Position numbers and translations under genes: made by a program. A stretch of 64,000 nt of DNA, from positions 1-64,000 of the forward strand of contig NZ_JAAVNE010000020.1 in NCBI RefSeq assembly GCF_012103215.1. Direction: 5' to 3'. The notes below the pieces were generated by a model, which saw nothing but the letters and a program-made list of their open reading frames with translations, was not told the DNA's origin and did not search any database. This document shows positions 24,094-34,571 of the stretch, one piece after another (position 1 is the stretch's first letter; every line of letters starts with the position of its first letter). The stretch is from Falsiroseomonas selenitidurans (GTDB lineage Bacteria > Pseudomonadota > Alphaproteobacteria > Acetobacterales > Acetobacteraceae).

Positions 24094-26163
24094 TTGAAGC
24101 GCATCGGCATAGACGTCGGTGGGACCTTCACCGATGTCGTCCTTGTGGACGAGGCGGGGCGGGTTCACACCGCCAAGGTTCCAACCACGCCCCATAACCG
24201 CGTGATCGGCGCCCTCAACGGTTTTCGTCGCATCCTGGCAATCGCGGGATGCGGCGCGGCGGAGATCGGGTTCATCGGTCATGGCTCGACCATGGCAACC
24301 AACATGGTTGTGGAGCGCACCGGTGCGCGCACCGCCCTCGTCACCACGCAGGGCTTCCGGGATGTGCTTGAACTGCGCCGCATCGCCCGGCACGACCGCG
24401 CCGATCTGTATGACCTGCAGTTCGACAATCCGGACCCGCTGGTGCCGCGGCGCTGGCGCCACGAGGTGGCGGAGCGGATGGATTGGCGCGGCCAGGTGGA
24501 CACGCCACTCGACGAAGCCGCGCTGCACGCCATCGCGGATCGCATCGCGGAAAGCCCGGTGGAGGCGGTCGCCATCGCCTTCCTGCACGCCGCGGCCAAT
24601 CCGGCGCATGAAAGGCGCGCGGCGGACATCCTGGCACAGCGCCTGCCAGGCCACTTCATCAGCGCCTCGCACGAGGTCAACCCCGAAGTGGGCGAATACG
24701 AGCGCACCAGCACCACGGTGATGAACGCGATGCTCGGCCCACTCTGCGCGCGCTACATCGCCGCGCTGCAGGACGGGCTGCGCCAGGAAGGCTTTGCCGG
24801 CGAGCTGCTGTTCATGGGCTCCAATGGTGGCCTGGCGGATGCCGCGCTGGTCGCGGCACGGCCGGTGCTGCTGCTGGAATCGGGCCCGGCCGGCGGCGTC
24901 AGTGCGGCGATACGCCTGGGTGACCGGCATGGCTGGCCGGACGCGATCCTCGGCGACATGGGCGGCACCACCTTCGACGTCTCACTGGTGCGCGGCAGCC
25001 GCGCGGAGCTGCGCAGCCAGGTGCTGCTGCACAGCTATGCCGTGCGCGCACCAAGCATCGATATCGAGAGCATCGGCGCCGGCGGCGGCTCCATCGCCTG
25101 GGTCGATGCCGGCGGCGGCGTCCGCATCGGGCCGCAGAGCGCCGGCGCCGATCCCGGCCCGGCCTGCTACGGCCGCGGCGGCACCCGGCCGACCGTCACC
25201 GATTGCAACCTGCTGCTGGGCTATATCGATCCGGACACCTTCCTCGATGGCGGCTTCAAGCTGGATCGCGCGGCGGCGCAGCGGGCGGTGGAATTGCACC
25301 TGGCGCAACCGCTGGGCCTCGATACGCTGGCGGCGGCGCATGCCGTGCGCGCGGTGGCGAATGCGCTGATGGCGCAGGCGATCCGCCTGATGACGGTGGA
25401 GCGCGGGCATGACCCGCGCGGCTTCGATTATCTGTGCTTCGGCGGCGCCGGGCCGGTGCATGCGCTGGACCTGGCGCGATCGCTGGAGATGGCGCGCGTG
25501 CTGGTGCCGCCGGTGCCGGGCCTCTTCAGCGCGCTTGGCATGGTGTTGGCCGATCGGCAGGCGGATCTGCAGGCCGCGGTGGACCGCCCGCTCTCGGCCT
25601 GCGACGGCACGGAGCTCGAGGCCCGCTATGCGGAGATGGAAGGCGCGGCACGCGGCCGCCTGCCGGCCGACGCGGCGCAGTCCATCCGCCGGCGGGCCGA
25701 TTGCCGCTACGCCGGGCAGCCCGATTCCATCATGGTCGACGTGGTCGATTGTGCACCGGTGGCGATCCGCGCAGCGTTCGAGGCCGCGCATCGGCATCTG
25801 TGGAATTTCACCAAGCCGGACCAGCCCGTGCTGCTCAACAATATCCGCGTCGAGGCCCGTGCCGCGACCGGGTGGCGGGGCGCGCTGCGCTTCGCCAAAG
25901 GCGACCCCGCACCGGCACCCTCCCGCACCCGACGCGTCCAGTTCGGCGGCGGCCAGGACACGGCGCGCGACCTGCCGGTCTGGCGTCGCGACGACCTGCC
26001 CGAGGGCCACAGGGTGGAAGGGCCGGCGGTGATCGAGGAAGCCAGCAGCAGCCTGACGCTCGGCCCGGGCGACGTCGCGCGGATCGAGGCGGGGGGCGTG
26101 CTCGCCATCACCCTGGCGGTGGAACCGCGGCCCGCACCCAGGCTCGAGGAGGCGCTGGCATGA
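24094..26163 (+). CDS. hyuA: Hydantoinase/oxoprolinase family protein, subunit A
   Basis: 689 aa, with the ASKHA-type ATPase fold. MKRIGIDVGGTFTDVVLVDE lies at the N-terminus, GDMGGTTFDVSLV in the middle and GPACYGRGGTRPTVTDCNLL after it. With the B subunit it forms an ATP-dependent enzyme of the N-methylhydantoinase, 5-oxoprolinase or acetone carboxylase superfamily. The substrate cannot be fixed from sequence. The start is TTG 24094 with GGGAG upstream. It overlaps hyuB (ATGA) and is the first gene of a long same-strand cluster with acyl-CoA enzymes, which suggests it opens a ring or activates an acid feeding them. Confidence 0.9.
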   Translation: MKRIGIDVGGTFTDVVLVDEAGRVHTAKVPTTPHNRVIGALNGFRRILAIAGCGAAEIGFIGHGSTMATNMVVERTGARTALVTTQGFRDVLELRRIARHDRADLYDLQFDNPDPLVPRRWRHEVAERMDWRGQVDTPLDEAALHAIADRIAESPVEAVAIAFLHAAANPAHERRAADILAQRLPGHFISASHEVNPEVGEYERTSTTVMNAMLGPLCARYIAALQDGLRQEGFAGELLFMGSNGGLADAALVAARPVLLLESGPAGGVSAAIRLGDRHGWPDAILGDMGGTTFDVSLVRGSRAELRSQVLLHSYAVRAPSIDIESIGAGGGSIAWVDAGGGVRIGPQSAGADPGPACYGRGGTRPTVTDCNLLLGYIDPDTFLDGGFKLDRAAAQRAVELHLAQPLGLDTLAAAHAVRAVANALMAQAIRLMTVERGHDPRGFDYLCFGGAGPVHALDLARSLEMARVLVPPVPGLFSALGMVLADRQADLQAAVDRPLSACDGTELEARYAEMEGAARGRLPADAAQSIRRRADCRYAGQPDSIMVDVVDCAPVAIRAAFEAAHRHLWNFTKPDQPVLLNNIRVEARAATGWRGALRFAKGDPAPAPSRTRRVQFGGGQDTARDLPVWRRDDLPEGHRVEGPAVIEEASSSLTLGPGDVARIEAGGVLAITLAVEPRPAPRLEEALA

Positions 26164-27899
26164 TGGATATCGTCACCTACGAGATCCTGCGCTCCAGCCT
26201 GTTCGCCACGGCGCGGGAGATGAAGCTGGCGATGATGCGCACCGCCGGCAGCCCCATCGTGCATTCCGGCGGCGATGCCTCTGCCGCAGTGTTCGATGCG
26301 GAGATGCAGCTTGTCGCGCAGGGCAACGACATCCCGACCATGCTGGGCTCCGCCGTCATCTCCACCCGCGCCTCAGTCGAGGCGATCGGGCGCGACCGGC
26401 TGCGGCGCGGCGATGTGATCGTCAGCAACGACGTCTATCTCGGCGGCGGCAACCACCAGCCGGACGTCCAGTTCACGCGGCCGGTCTTCCTGGATGGCGA
26501 GATCATCGCCTTCGTGATGACCCGCGGCCATTGGAGCGACATCGGCGGCCAATTGCCCGGCAGTTACACGACGCTGACCTGGGATGTCTTCGCCGAGGGC
26601 ATCCGCATCCCGCCCGTGCTGCTGTACCGCGATGATCGGCCGGTAGAGGATCTGGTCACGCTGATCCTGCAGAACACCCGCGACCCGGCGGTGCGGCTTC
26701 TGGACATGCAGGCACAGTATGCTGGCTGCGTGGTCGGCGACCGCCGCATCGCGGAGATCGCGCGGCGCTACGGAAAGGAGGCGCTGGCAGCGGCAATGCG
26801 CCGCGCGCTGGACCATTCCGAGCGGCTGATGCGCGCTGCGCTGCGGGCCATCCCCGATGGCGTGTACGAGGCCGAGGACGCGATCGAGCCGGTGACCGGC
26901 CCCGCCGGCTGGTCGCGCGAACCGGTGCCGATCCGCGTGAAGATCACCAAGCAGGGCGACGGAATCCATTTCGACTATGCGGGCAGCGGCACGCAGGCGC
27001 GCGGCGGCATCAACTGCCCCTTCTCCGTCACCTGCAACAGCACCTGGTTCACGGTGAAGGCCATCACGGACGTCACCATCCCGATCAACCAGGGCTGCTA
27101 CCGCCCGGTGACGATCAGCGCACCCGAAGGCAGCATCCTGAATTGCACCTTCCCCGCCCCCGTCGTCGCCGGCAATACCGAGACATCGCCCCGCATCATC
27201 GACCTGCTGCTGAAGGCGCTGTCCGCAGCGGTGCCGGAACGCGTGGTGGGGCAGAGCAATTGCGGCGCCTTCTCCGGCGTGTTCGGCGGCATGGACCCTG
27301 ATGCGGCGCGCGTTGCCACCACCGGACGTCGCTTCGTCGGCATGATCGACCCGCATGCCGGCGGCATGGGCGCCCGCGCCACCAAGGACGGCGTGAATGG
27401 CGTGCGTGTCTATGTTGGCAATGCCGGCAGTTCCGCCGTCGAGATTATCGAGCAGACCTCCCCCGTGCGGGTCGAGGAATGGTCGCTGGTGCCGGACACC
27501 GGCGGCGCCGGCACCTGGCGCGGCGGGCTTACGTCCCGCCGCGTCTATCGCGTGGCCTATGACGAAGCGACCTTTACCGTCTGCGGCGAGCGCGGCATTC
27601 ACCCGCCACTCGGCCAGTTCGGCGGCGCCGCCGGCGCCACCTTCCGTTGCGAGGTGACGCGCGATAGCCAGGTGACGCAGGTGCCGGCCAAAGGCGGGCA
27701 CGAGATCGTCCACGCCGGGGACCGGGTGATGCTGCAACCAGCCGGCAGCGGCGGCTATGGGGATCCCGCTGGCCGCGACCGCGTGCGGCTGCGCGACGAC
27801 CTGCTGGATGGCTATGTCAGCCCCGAGGCGCTGACGCGGGACTACGGGCTCAGCGGGGAAGCGGCCGCCGCGCTGCTGGCGGACCTGCCGCATGGCTGA
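26160..27899 (+). CDS. hyuB: Hydantoinase/oxoprolinase family protein, subunit B
   Basis: 579 aa, partner of the preceding subunit. It has the family start DIVTYEILRSSLFATAREMK, the metal and substrate region VIVSNDVYLGGGNHQPDVQF, then MTRGHWSDIGG, and a C-terminal GGYGDPAGRD near the end, all typical of HyuB/oxoprolinase beta. ATG 26160 overlaps the hyuA stop. A much longer in-frame reading begins inside hyuA at 25434 and is a GC-rich shadow. The stop overlaps the next gene by eight bases, so expression is translationally coupled. Confidence 0.92.
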   Translation: MMDIVTYEILRSSLFATAREMKLAMMRTAGSPIVHSGGDASAAVFDAEMQLVAQGNDIPTMLGSAVISTRASVEAIGRDRLRRGDVIVSNDVYLGGGNHQPDVQFTRPVFLDGEIIAFVMTRGHWSDIGGQLPGSYTTLTWDVFAEGIRIPPVLLYRDDRPVEDLVTLILQNTRDPAVRLLDMQAQYAGCVVGDRRIAEIARRYGKEALAAAMRRALDHSERLMRAALRAIPDGVYEAEDAIEPVTGPAGWSREPVPIRVKITKQGDGIHFDYAGSGTQARGGINCPFSVTCNSTWFTVKAITDVTIPINQGCYRPVTISAPEGSILNCTFPAPVVAGNTETSPRIIDLLLKALSAAVPERVVGQSNCGAFSGVFGGMDPDAARVATTGRRFVGMIDPHAGGMGARATKDGVNGVRVYVGNAGSSAVEIIEQTSPVRVEEWSLVPDTGGAGTWRGGLTSRRVYRVAYDEATFTVCGERGIHPPLGQFGGAAGATFRCEVTRDSQVTQVPAKGGHEIVHAGDRVMLQPAGSGGYGDPAGRDRVRLRDDLLDGYVSPEALTRDYGLSGEAAAALLADLPHG

Positions 27900-29043
27900 T
27901 GCCCTGCCCCTGGCCGGCCGCTTCGCGGTCGAGATCAGCCACAGCCTGGCGGGGCCCTTTGCCGGCGCCATACTGGCCGATCTCGGTGCCACGGTGCTGA
28001 AGGTGGAGGCAGCCGGCAAGGGTGACCACGCCCGCGACTGGGGCCCGCCCTTCGTCGATGGCGATGCCGCGCTGTTCCATGCCGTCAATCGCGGCAAGCT
28101 GAGCATCGCGGCCGATTTGCGCGATCCCGCCACGGTGGCGGCCCTGCGCCGCATCATCCTGGACCGCGCCGACATCGTGCTGCAGAACCTGCGCCTCGGC
28201 GCCATGGAAGCGGCCGGGCTGGGTGCGGAAGGGTTGCTGGCGGAAAAGCCCGGCCTCGTCATCTGCAACATCGGCGCCTTCGGTCGCACCGGCCCGAAAA
28301 GCGGCGCCCCGGGCTACGACCCTCTGGTGCAGGCAGCCTGCGGGCTGATGTCGATCAACGGCCATCCCGGCGCGCCACCCGCGCGGGTGCCGGTGGCCTT
28401 GAACGACCTCGGCACCGGCGTCTGGGCCGCGCTCGGCATCTGTACCGCGCTGCTGCGGCGCGAACGGGACGGGCGCGGCGGCGTGGTCGACGTGTCACTG
28501 TACGAAACCGCGCTGGCCTGGATGACGGTGCCGCTGTCCGACCACATGGCCGGCGGGCCGTTGCCGCGCCGCTACGGATCCGGCGTGTCCAACATCGTGC
28601 CCTACCAGACCTTCGATGCCGCGGATGGCACGCTGCTGATCGCCGCCGGGAACGACCTGCTGTTCCGTCGACTCTGCGCCGTGCTCGATGCGGCGGAGGT
28701 CGCGGCGGATCCCCGCTTCGCCACCAACGGTGAACGCGCCACGCACCGCGACGCGCTGATTCCGCTGCTGCAGGCCCGCATAGCGCAGCGCCAGGTGACC
28801 CAGCTTTCCGCGGCGCTGGAGGCGGCGGGCATTCCCTGCGGTCCGGTTGCCGACATCGCCCAGGCGCTGGAGGACCCGCAACTCGCAGCCCTTGGCATCA
28901 TCGGCGAATTGCCGGGCCGCGCCATGCGTACCGTCGGCCTTCCGCTGAGCTTCGACGGCCAGCGGCCACCGCTTGCCGGCCCCGCGCCAAGGCTGGGCGA
29001 GCACCAGCATCTTCTCGAGCCGAGCCCGAAGGACGTTCCATGA
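27892..29043 (+). CDS. Class III (CaiB/BaiF family) CoA-transferase
   Basis: 383 aa, with the interlocked-dimer CoA-transferase family pattern: GPFAGAILADLGATVLKVE at the N-terminus, then GPKSGAPGYDPLVQAACGLM, DVSLYETALAW and the C-terminal PVADIAQALEDPQLAALGI. It moves CoA from a donor thioester to an organic acid and so activates the pathway substrate. Donor and acceptor are unknown. It overlaps hyuB by eight bases and the crotonase gene by four, forming a tight block. Confidence 0.93.
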   Translation: MADALPLAGRFAVEISHSLAGPFAGAILADLGATVLKVEAAGKGDHARDWGPPFVDGDAALFHAVNRGKLSIAADLRDPATVAALRRIILDRADIVLQNLRLGAMEAAGLGAEGLLAEKPGLVICNIGAFGRTGPKSGAPGYDPLVQAACGLMSINGHPGAPPARVPVALNDLGTGVWAALGICTALLRRERDGRGGVVDVSLYETALAWMTVPLSDHMAGGPLPRRYGSGVSNIVPYQTFDAADGTLLIAAGNDLLFRRLCAVLDAAEVAADPRFATNGERATHRDALIPLLQARIAQRQVTQLSAALEAAGIPCGPVADIAQALEDPQLAALGIIGELPGRAMRTVGLPLSFDGQRPPLAGPAPRLGEHQHLLEPSPKDVP

Positions 29044-29849
29044 CCACGACCCTGACAGCCACGCCGTGGGAGACGCTGCTGGTCCGACAGCCGGAGGAGG
29101 GCGTGCTGCTGGTCACGCTCAACCGGCCGGAGCGGGCGAATGCCATGAGCACGCGGATGGGCGAGGAGATCATCGCCGTATTCGGGGCGCTGGAGGCGGA
29201 CCTCGACCTGATGCGCGCCGTTGTCCTGACCGGCGCCGGTGACCGCGCCTTCTGTGCCGGCGCGGACCTGAAACAGCGCGACGGCATGGATGATGCGGCC
29301 TTCGCGCGCCAGCACTACCTGTTCGAACGCATGATGCGCACGCTGCTGGCCTGCCCGGTGCCGCTGATCGCGGCCATCAACGGCGCCGCCTATGCCGGTG
29401 GACTGGAAATGGCGATGTGCTGCGACTTTTCCTATGCGGCCGAAGGCGCGCGCTTCGCGCTGACCGAGGTGACGCGCGGCATCATGCCGGGCGGCGGCGG
29501 CACGCAGCTTCTGCCGCGGACCATCGGCGCCCGGCGCGCCAAGGAAGTGATCTTCACCGGTGAGCCCTTTTCCGCGGATCAGGCGCTGGCCTGGGGCGTG
29601 GTCAACCGGCTTTGCCCGCCGGGCACCGTGGTGGACCAGGCGCTGGCGACGGCGCGGCGCATCCGGGCCAATGCGCCGATCTCGATCCGCCAGGCCAAGA
29701 AGTCGATCGACTTTGGCGCCGGCACGGATCTGCGCACGGGCATGCAGATGGAGATCGAGGCCTACTACCAGCTCATCCCGACCCAGGACCGGCGGGAGGG
29801 AATCGCCGCCTTCAACGAAAAACGGACGCCCGAATTCAAGGGGCGCTGA
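29040..29849 (+). CDS. Enoyl-CoA hydratase/isomerase (crotonase) family protein
   Basis: A 269-aa crotonase. The oxyanion-hole segment is FCAGADLKQRD, and NGAAYAGGLEMAMCCDFSYA contains the first catalytic glutamate, E123. The second, E143, lies in ALTEVTRGIMPGGGGTQ, so both glutamates required for hydration are present. It would hydrate a 2-enoyl-CoA. Since it follows a CoA-transferase, it probably acts on the thioester formed by that enzyme. The start overlaps the previous stop (ATGA). A Bug binding protein follows after 24 bases. Confidence 0.92.
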   Translation: MTTTLTATPWETLLVRQPEEGVLLVTLNRPERANAMSTRMGEEIIAVFGALEADLDLMRAVVLTGAGDRAFCAGADLKQRDGMDDAAFARQHYLFERMMRTLLACPVPLIAAINGAAYAGGLEMAMCCDFSYAAEGARFALTEVTRGIMPGGGGTQLLPRTIGARRAKEVIFTGEPFSADQALAWGVVNRLCPPGTVVDQALATARRIRANAPISIRQAKKSIDFGAGTDLRTGMQMEIEAYYQLIPTQDRREGIAAFNEKRTPEFKGR

Positions 29850-29873
29850 AGTCCCATCCAGGGGAGGAAGACC

Positions 29874-30878
29874 ATGAAGAAGAACCAGACCACCATCGGC
29901 CGCCGCGGCTTGCTGGCGGCCGGCACGCTGCTGCCGCCCGCCCTCGCCATGCCTGCCTTGTCCACGCCGGCGCTGGCCCAGGGCGCCTGGCGCGCCAGCC
30001 ACGCCGTGCGCATCATCGTGCCCTTCCCGCCCGGTGGCGCGACCGACATGCTGGCGCGCCTCGTCGCCAGCGGTCTCGGCGAATCGCTGGGCCAGTCGCT
30101 GGTGGTGGAGAACCGCCCCGGCGCCAATGGCGTGGTCGCCACCCAGGCGCTGCTGAATTCCCCGGCTGATGGCCACGCGCTGATCCTGGCAACGGCGGAC
30201 ACGCATACCGTGCTGCCCGCCGCCAATCCCCGCCTGCCCTACAAGGTGGCGGATTTCGTCCCGGTCTCCGGCATGGCCAGCGTGGTTTTCGCGCTGGCGG
30301 TGCGCCCCGGCCTTCCGGCGGCAAATGTCGGCCAGTTCGTCGAACTCGCCCGCAGCGCCCGCCAGCCGCTTACCTACGCCTCCTACGGCTATGCCAGCGT
30401 CTCCCACGCCGCCGGCGAGATGTTCCGCGCCGCGATCGGGGCGGAGATGACGCATGTGCCCTATCTCGGCGCCGGTCCGGGCGTGCTGGCGGTCACCGCG
30501 GATCAGGTTGACATGATGATGGTGCCGGTCGCCGTCGCCAACCCACAGCGTTCCCGGCTCAAAATGCTGGCGGTGGCGAATGCCGAGCGGTTCGCGCTGG
30601 TACCGGATGTCCCGACGCTGCGCGAACAGGGCTTCGACCTGACGGCCGATGCCTGGATCGGTCTGCTCGGCGCACCCGGCACGCCGCGCCATGTGGCAGA
30701 GGCCATCCACGCCGCAGTCTCGCGGGTACAGCAGACGGACTCCTTCCAGCAGACGCTCCGGACCAACGGCTTCAGCAGCCTCGGCCTGGATCCCGCCCGC
30801 TTCGCCAGCTTCCTCGCCGCCGAATCGGAACGCTGGGGCCAGGTGGTGCGGCGCGGCAATATTCGCGTGGAGAGCTAG
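29874..30878 (+). CDS. Bug/TctC-family periplasmic substrate-binding protein (first copy)
   Basis: A 334-aa tripartite tricarboxylate transporter receptor family protein. A Tat-like signal RRGLLAAGTLLPPALAMPAL is followed by the mature start VRIIVPFPPGGATDMLAR and then VVENRPGANG, which are the family hallmarks. Members bind carboxylates and related small acids. No tctA/tctB permease genes are nearby, as is common for Bug proteins, so transport would rely on permeases elsewhere. The ATG at 29874 follows GGGGAGGAAG. It probably delivers or senses the substrate of this cluster. Confidence 0.92.
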   Translation: MKKNQTTIGRRGLLAAGTLLPPALAMPALSTPALAQGAWRASHAVRIIVPFPPGGATDMLARLVASGLGESLGQSLVVENRPGANGVVATQALLNSPADGHALILATADTHTVLPAANPRLPYKVADFVPVSGMASVVFALAVRPGLPAANVGQFVELARSARQPLTYASYGYASVSHAAGEMFRAAIGAEMTHVPYLGAGPGVLAVTADQVDMMMVPVAVANPQRSRLKMLAVANAERFALVPDVPTLREQGFDLTADAWIGLLGAPGTPRHVAEAIHAAVSRVQQTDSFQQTLRTNGFSSLGLDPARFASFLAAESERWGQVVRRGNIRVES

Positions 30879-30959
30879 GGCCTGTGGCTTGCGTGGGCGA
30901 AGCGGCCATCCCTAAAGTCCCGGCGCCGGCTCCCTGCCGGACCGGGACCGGAGACTGCC

Positions 30960-31991
30960 ATGGCTCGCCCACGCGCGGCGGAAGGACGCGCGCCGACGAT
31001 CCGCGACGTGGCGGAAGCCGCCGGCGTCGGCCTCGGCACCGTCAGCCGCGTCATCAACGGCCATCCGAATGTGGGGGAGGCACTGCGCGCGCGGGTGCAG
31101 GCGGCGGTGGCGCAGCTCGGCTTCTCGCCGGATGCAGCGGCGCAATCGCTACGCAGCGGGCAGTCGCGCACCTTCGCCTGCGTGGTGCGCGACCTGACGG
31201 TGCCGGTGCTGGCCAGCTTCGCCGAGGGCATGCAGCAGGAGTTGGACCAGCGCGGCTATGGCCTGCTCATCGCCTCCTCCTACCACGCCCTGGCGCGGGA
31301 GCGGGATCTGCTGGCCAGCTTCGCGCGGCGCCGCGTGGATGGGCTGGTGATCGCCACCTCCTCCGAACGCGATCGGGCGCTGCTCAAGCTGCTGCGCGAT
31401 GCGCCGATGCCCGTGGTGCTGCTGGACCGCGGCAGCCCCACCACGCTGGACAGCGTGCGGGTGGACCATGCCAGCGGAACGCAGCGGGCGATCGCCCACC
31501 TGCTGGCGCTCGGCCATCGGCGCATCGCAGTCATTTCCGGCGAGAACACCGTCAGCCCGGTGCGGGAAAGGCTGCGCGGGGTGGAACGGGCCTTCGCCGA
31601 GATCGGGCTGCAGCCCGACCCGGCCTTGGTGCGCCTGGGTTCCTTCTCCACTGGCTATGCGGCGCAGGCCGCAGCGGCGCTGCTGCAGCAGGCGCCGCGG
31701 CCCACCGCCTTCTTCGTCGCGGGAACGGCGCTGCTGCCAGGTCTGCTGCGAGCCCTGCAGGAACGCGGGCTTTCGGTGCCGCGCGACGTCTCGGTGATCG
31801 CTGGCGCGGAAAGCGAGTTGGCGGCCTTCCACTCCCCGCCCATCTCGGTGGTGCGCTGGGACCATGGCGCATTGGGGGCCGCTGCCGCACGGTTCCTGTT
31901 GGCGCGCATCGAACATCAGGACCTGGACCCGCAGCGCGCCGTGGGCGCGACGGACTACGTCCCGCGCGGCTCCTGCGCGCCACCACGCTGA
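30960..31991 (+). CDS. LacI-family transcriptional regulator
   Basis: 343 aa. The N-terminal helix-turn-helix is TIRDVAEAAGVGLGTVSRVI (residues 13-32), followed by the hinge region and a periplasmic-binding-protein-like effector domain (from about residue 70, with SRTFACVVRDLTVPVLASF). It probably regulates this catabolic cluster, and a palindrome suited to such a protein lies before hyuA. The effector is unknown. The 81 bases in front of it contain no obvious matching palindrome, so autoregulation is not evident. The dehydrogenase gene begins 19 bases downstream. Confidence 0.92.
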   Translation: MARPRAAEGRAPTIRDVAEAAGVGLGTVSRVINGHPNVGEALRARVQAAVAQLGFSPDAAAQSLRSGQSRTFACVVRDLTVPVLASFAEGMQQELDQRGYGLLIASSYHALARERDLLASFARRRVDGLVIATSSERDRALLKLLRDAPMPVVLLDRGSPTTLDSVRVDHASGTQRAIAHLLALGHRRIAVISGENTVSPVRERLRGVERAFAEIGLQPDPALVRLGSFSTGYAAQAAAALLQQAPRPTAFFVAGTALLPGLLRALQERGLSVPRDVSVIAGAESELAAFHSPPISVVRWDHGALGAAAARFLLARIEHQDLDPQRAVGATDYVPRGSCAPPR

Positions 31992-32010
31992 TGGATCGAG
32001 GCGCGCCCGC

Positions 32011-33156
32011 ATGGCGTTGATGGTTTTCCTCAACCGCATCCAGTTCGCCGAGGGGGCGCTGACCGAATTGCCGGCTGAACTCGCGCTGGCAGCCATCCGT
32101 CGTCCGCTGGTGGTCACCGATGCGGGCGTGGTCGCGGCGGGGCTGCTGGCGCGCCTGCGGGCCGCGTTGCCTGCCGACATGCCCTTCGCGGTGTTCGATG
32201 CCACGCCGCCCAACCCCACCGAGGCCTCGGTCCGCGCCGGCTGCGCGGCCTTCGCCGCGCATGGGGCGGATGGGTTGATAGGCCTGGGTGGCGGATCGCC
32301 GCTGGACCTGGCCAAGGCCGTGGCCCTGGCGGCAACCCATCCGGCCGGGTCGCTTTCCCGCTATGCGGTGGTGGAGGGCGGGCTGGCGCGCATCACCGCC
32401 GCCGCAGCACCGCTGGTGGCGGTGCCGACGACGGCCGGCACCGGGAGCGAAGTCAGCCGCGGTGCGCTGATCGTGCTGGATGACGGGCGCAAGGTTTCCC
32501 TCGGCAGCCCGCACCTGATCCCGCGCACGGCGATCTGCGACCCGCTGCTGACACTCGGCCTGCCGCCGCGCCTGACCGCCGCCACCGGCATGGATGCGCT
32601 GGCGCATTGCATCGAGACGCTGTGCTCGCCGCGGGAGAACCCGATCGCGGATGCCATCGCGCTGGACGGGCTGCGGCGCGGCTGGCGGGCGCTGCCGATG
32701 GCCGTGGCGGAGGGCGGCGACCGTCCGGCACGCGCGGCGATGATGCTGGCTTCGGTGCAGGGTGCGCTCGCCTTCCAGAAGGGGCTGGGCGCGGTGCACG
32801 CGCTGTCCCACGCGCTGGGCGCCCTGCCCGTCTCACCGCACCACGGCACGCTCAACGCCGTGCTGCTGCCGCATGTGCTGCGCTTCAACGCGCCGGAGAT
32901 CGCGGGCGTGCTGCCGGTGCTGGCCGATGCGATGGGCATGTCGGACGGCGCGGCCGTGGCGGGTGCCATCACCGCGCGCAACGCCGCCATCGGCCTGCCT
33001 GCCGGCCTGGCGCAGATGGGCATTGGCGCGGATGTGCTGCCCGCCATCGCCGCCGCCGCGATGCGCGACCATCACCACCTGACCAATCCGCGCCGCGCGA
33101 CGGAGGCGGAGTACCTACGCCTGCTGCGCGACGCCCATCCGGGAGGCGCCGCATGA
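32011..33156 (+). CDS. Iron-containing alcohol dehydrogenase family protein (maleylacetate reductase-like)
   Basis: A 381-aa group III dehydrogenase. The NAD-binding segment is [31 protein letters not shown] follows, and the metal ligands are visible in [10 protein letters not shown] (D and H), VHALSHALG (H) and SPHHGTLNA (H). It would reduce an aldehyde or keto group or oxidise an alcohol with NAD(P)H. The compact N-terminus recalls maleylacetate reductases, but this is not decisive. ATG 32011 is preferred over in-frame codons inside the LacI gene. It overlaps the leuC-like gene by four bases. Confidence 0.87.
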   Translation: MALMVFLNRIQFAEGALTELPAELALAAIRRPLVVTDAGVVAAGLLARLRAALPADMPFAVFDATPPNPTEASVRAGCAAFAAHGADGLIGLGGGSPLDLAKAVALAATHPAGSLSRYAVVEGGLARITAAAAPLVAVPTTAGTGSEVSRGALIVLDDGRKVSLGSPHLIPRTAICDPLLTLGLPPRLTAATGMDALAHCIETLCSPRENPIADAIALDGLRRGWRALPMAVAEGGDRPARAAMMLASVQGALAFQKGLGAVHALSHALGALPVSPHHGTLNAVLLPHVLRFNAPEIAGVLPVLADAMGMSDGAAVAGAITARNAAIGLPAGLAQMGIGADVLPAIAAAAMRDHHHLTNPRRATEAEYLRLLRDAHPGGAA

Positions 33157-34571
33157 GCGACGAGCCGCGCACGATGTTCGAGAAGGTCTGGGACCGCCAC
33201 CGCGTGCTGGAGCGGGAGGACGGCCAGACCCTGCTCTATGTGGACCGCCACCTGCTGCATGACGGCACCGCGCCGGCCTTCGAGATGCTGCGGGTGCGCG
33301 GCCAGAAGATGCGCGCTCCCGGGCGCACCTTCGCCACGCCCGATCACTACATGCCGACGAACACCCGCATCGCGGCCGAGATCCCGGACCCGGCGCTGCG
33401 CGAGATGGTGCTGTCGCTGGAACGCAACGCGGCGGCGGAAGGCTTCGCGCTGTACGGCCTGGACGACCCGCGGCAGGGCATCGTGCATGTGGTGGGGCCG
33501 GAGCTCGGCCTCAGCCAGCCCGGCATGATCATCGTCTGCGGCGACAGCCATACCTCGACCCATGGCGCACTCGGCGCGCTGGCCTTTGGCATCGGCATGA
33601 CGGAGGTGGCGCATGTGCTGGCAACGCAATGCCTGTGGCAGCGCAAGCCGAAGACCATGCGGATCGGTATCGAGGGTGCGCTCGGCGCCGGCGTGACGGC
33701 GAAGGATGTGATCCTGCACGTCATCGCCACCATCGGCACTGCCGGCGCGACGGGCCATGTCATCGAATATGCAGGCTCCGCCGTGCGCGGCCTGTCGATG
33801 GAAGGCCGGCTGACGCTCTGCAACATGACCATTGAGGCCGGCGCACGGGCCGGCATGGTGGCGCCGGACGAAACCACCTTCGGTTTCCTCGAAGGCCGCG
33901 AGAACGTGCCGACGGGTGCCGCCTGGGATGCCGCCGTGGCGCGCTGGCGCAGCCTCGCCAGTGATCCTGGTGCATTGTTCGATCGCGTCGTGGAAATCGA
34001 CGCCGCGGCGATCGCGCCGACCGTCACCTGGGGCACCTCGCCGCAGGAAGCGGTGGCGGTGGATGGCCGCGTCCCCGACCCGGCCACGGCCCCCAGCGCC
34101 GGCCGGCGGGCGGAGATGCAGGAGATGCTGGACTATATGGGGCTTTCGCCCGGCCAGTTGCTGGCGGAGGTTGCGGTGGACCGCGTCTTCATCGGCTCCT
34201 GCACCAATGGCCGCATCGAGGATCTGCGCGCCGCCGCCGGCGTCGCGCGCGGCCGCCAGGTGGCGGCGGGCGTCACCGCCTGGGTCGTGCCGGGCTCGGC
34301 GCAGGTGAAGCGGCAGGCGGAGGCCGAGGGGCTGGACCGCATCTTCCGCGACGCCGGCTTCGCCTGGCGGGAGGCCGGCTGTTCCATGTGCCTCGGCACC
34401 AATGGTGAGATCGGCGCGCCGGGCGAACGCATCGCCTCCACCTCCAACCGCAATTTCCGCGGTCGCCAGGGGCCTGGAGTGCGCACCCACCTGATGAACC
34501 CGGCGATGGCCGCCGCCGCGGCGGTGACCGGACACATCACCGATGTGCGCCGCCTGATGGAGGCCGGATGA
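33153..34571 (+). CDS. 3-isopropylmalate dehydratase-like large subunit (LeuC family)
   Basis: A 472-aa aconitase-family hydro-lyase subunit. The [4Fe-4S] ligands are in GSCTNGR and [26 protein letters not shown] is another signature. Length and organisation match LeuC. Its neighbours are a dehydrogenase and a small subunit plus LeuB-like gene inside a catabolic cluster, with no leuA. The dicarboxylate handled could therefore be isopropylmalate, citramalate/citraconate or another 2-hydroxyacid. It is probably a paralogue of the biosynthetic enzyme. The upstream in-frame reading from 32607 is a shadow. Confidence 0.88.
   Translation: MSDEPRTMFEKVWDRHRVLEREDGQTLLYVDRHLLHDGTAPAFEMLRVRGQKMRAPGRTFATPDHYMPTNTRIAAEIPDPALREMVLSLERNAAAEGFALYGLDDPRQGIVHVVGPELGLSQPGMIIVCGDSHTSTHGALGALAFGIGMTEVAHVLATQCLWQRKPKTMRIGIEGALGAGVTAKDVILHVIATIGTAGATGHVIEYAGSAVRGLSMEGRLTLCNMTIEAGARAGMVAPDETTFGFLEGRENVPTGAAWDAAVARWRSLASDPGALFDRVVEIDAAAIAPTVTWGTSPQEAVAVDGRVPDPATAPSAGRRAEMQEMLDYMGLSPGQLLAEVAVDRVFIGSCTNGRIEDLRAAAGVARGRQVAAGVTAWVVPGSAQVKRQAEAEGLDRIFRDAGFAWREAGCSMCLGTNGEIGAPGERIASTSNRNFRGRQGPGVRTHLMNPAMAAAAAVTGHITDVRRLMEAG

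Noticed and set aside
25434-26159. In-frame upstream extension of hyuB
   Set aside because: It lies wholly inside hyuA in another frame, is Gly/Ala/Arg-rich, and the standard HyuB N-terminus begins at the overlapping ATG 26160.
26373-28289. A 638-codon minus-strand frame opposite hyuB and the CoA-transferase
   Set aside because: It has shadow composition (Arg/His/Gln/Ala) and no motif, while the plus strand encodes well-conserved enzymes.
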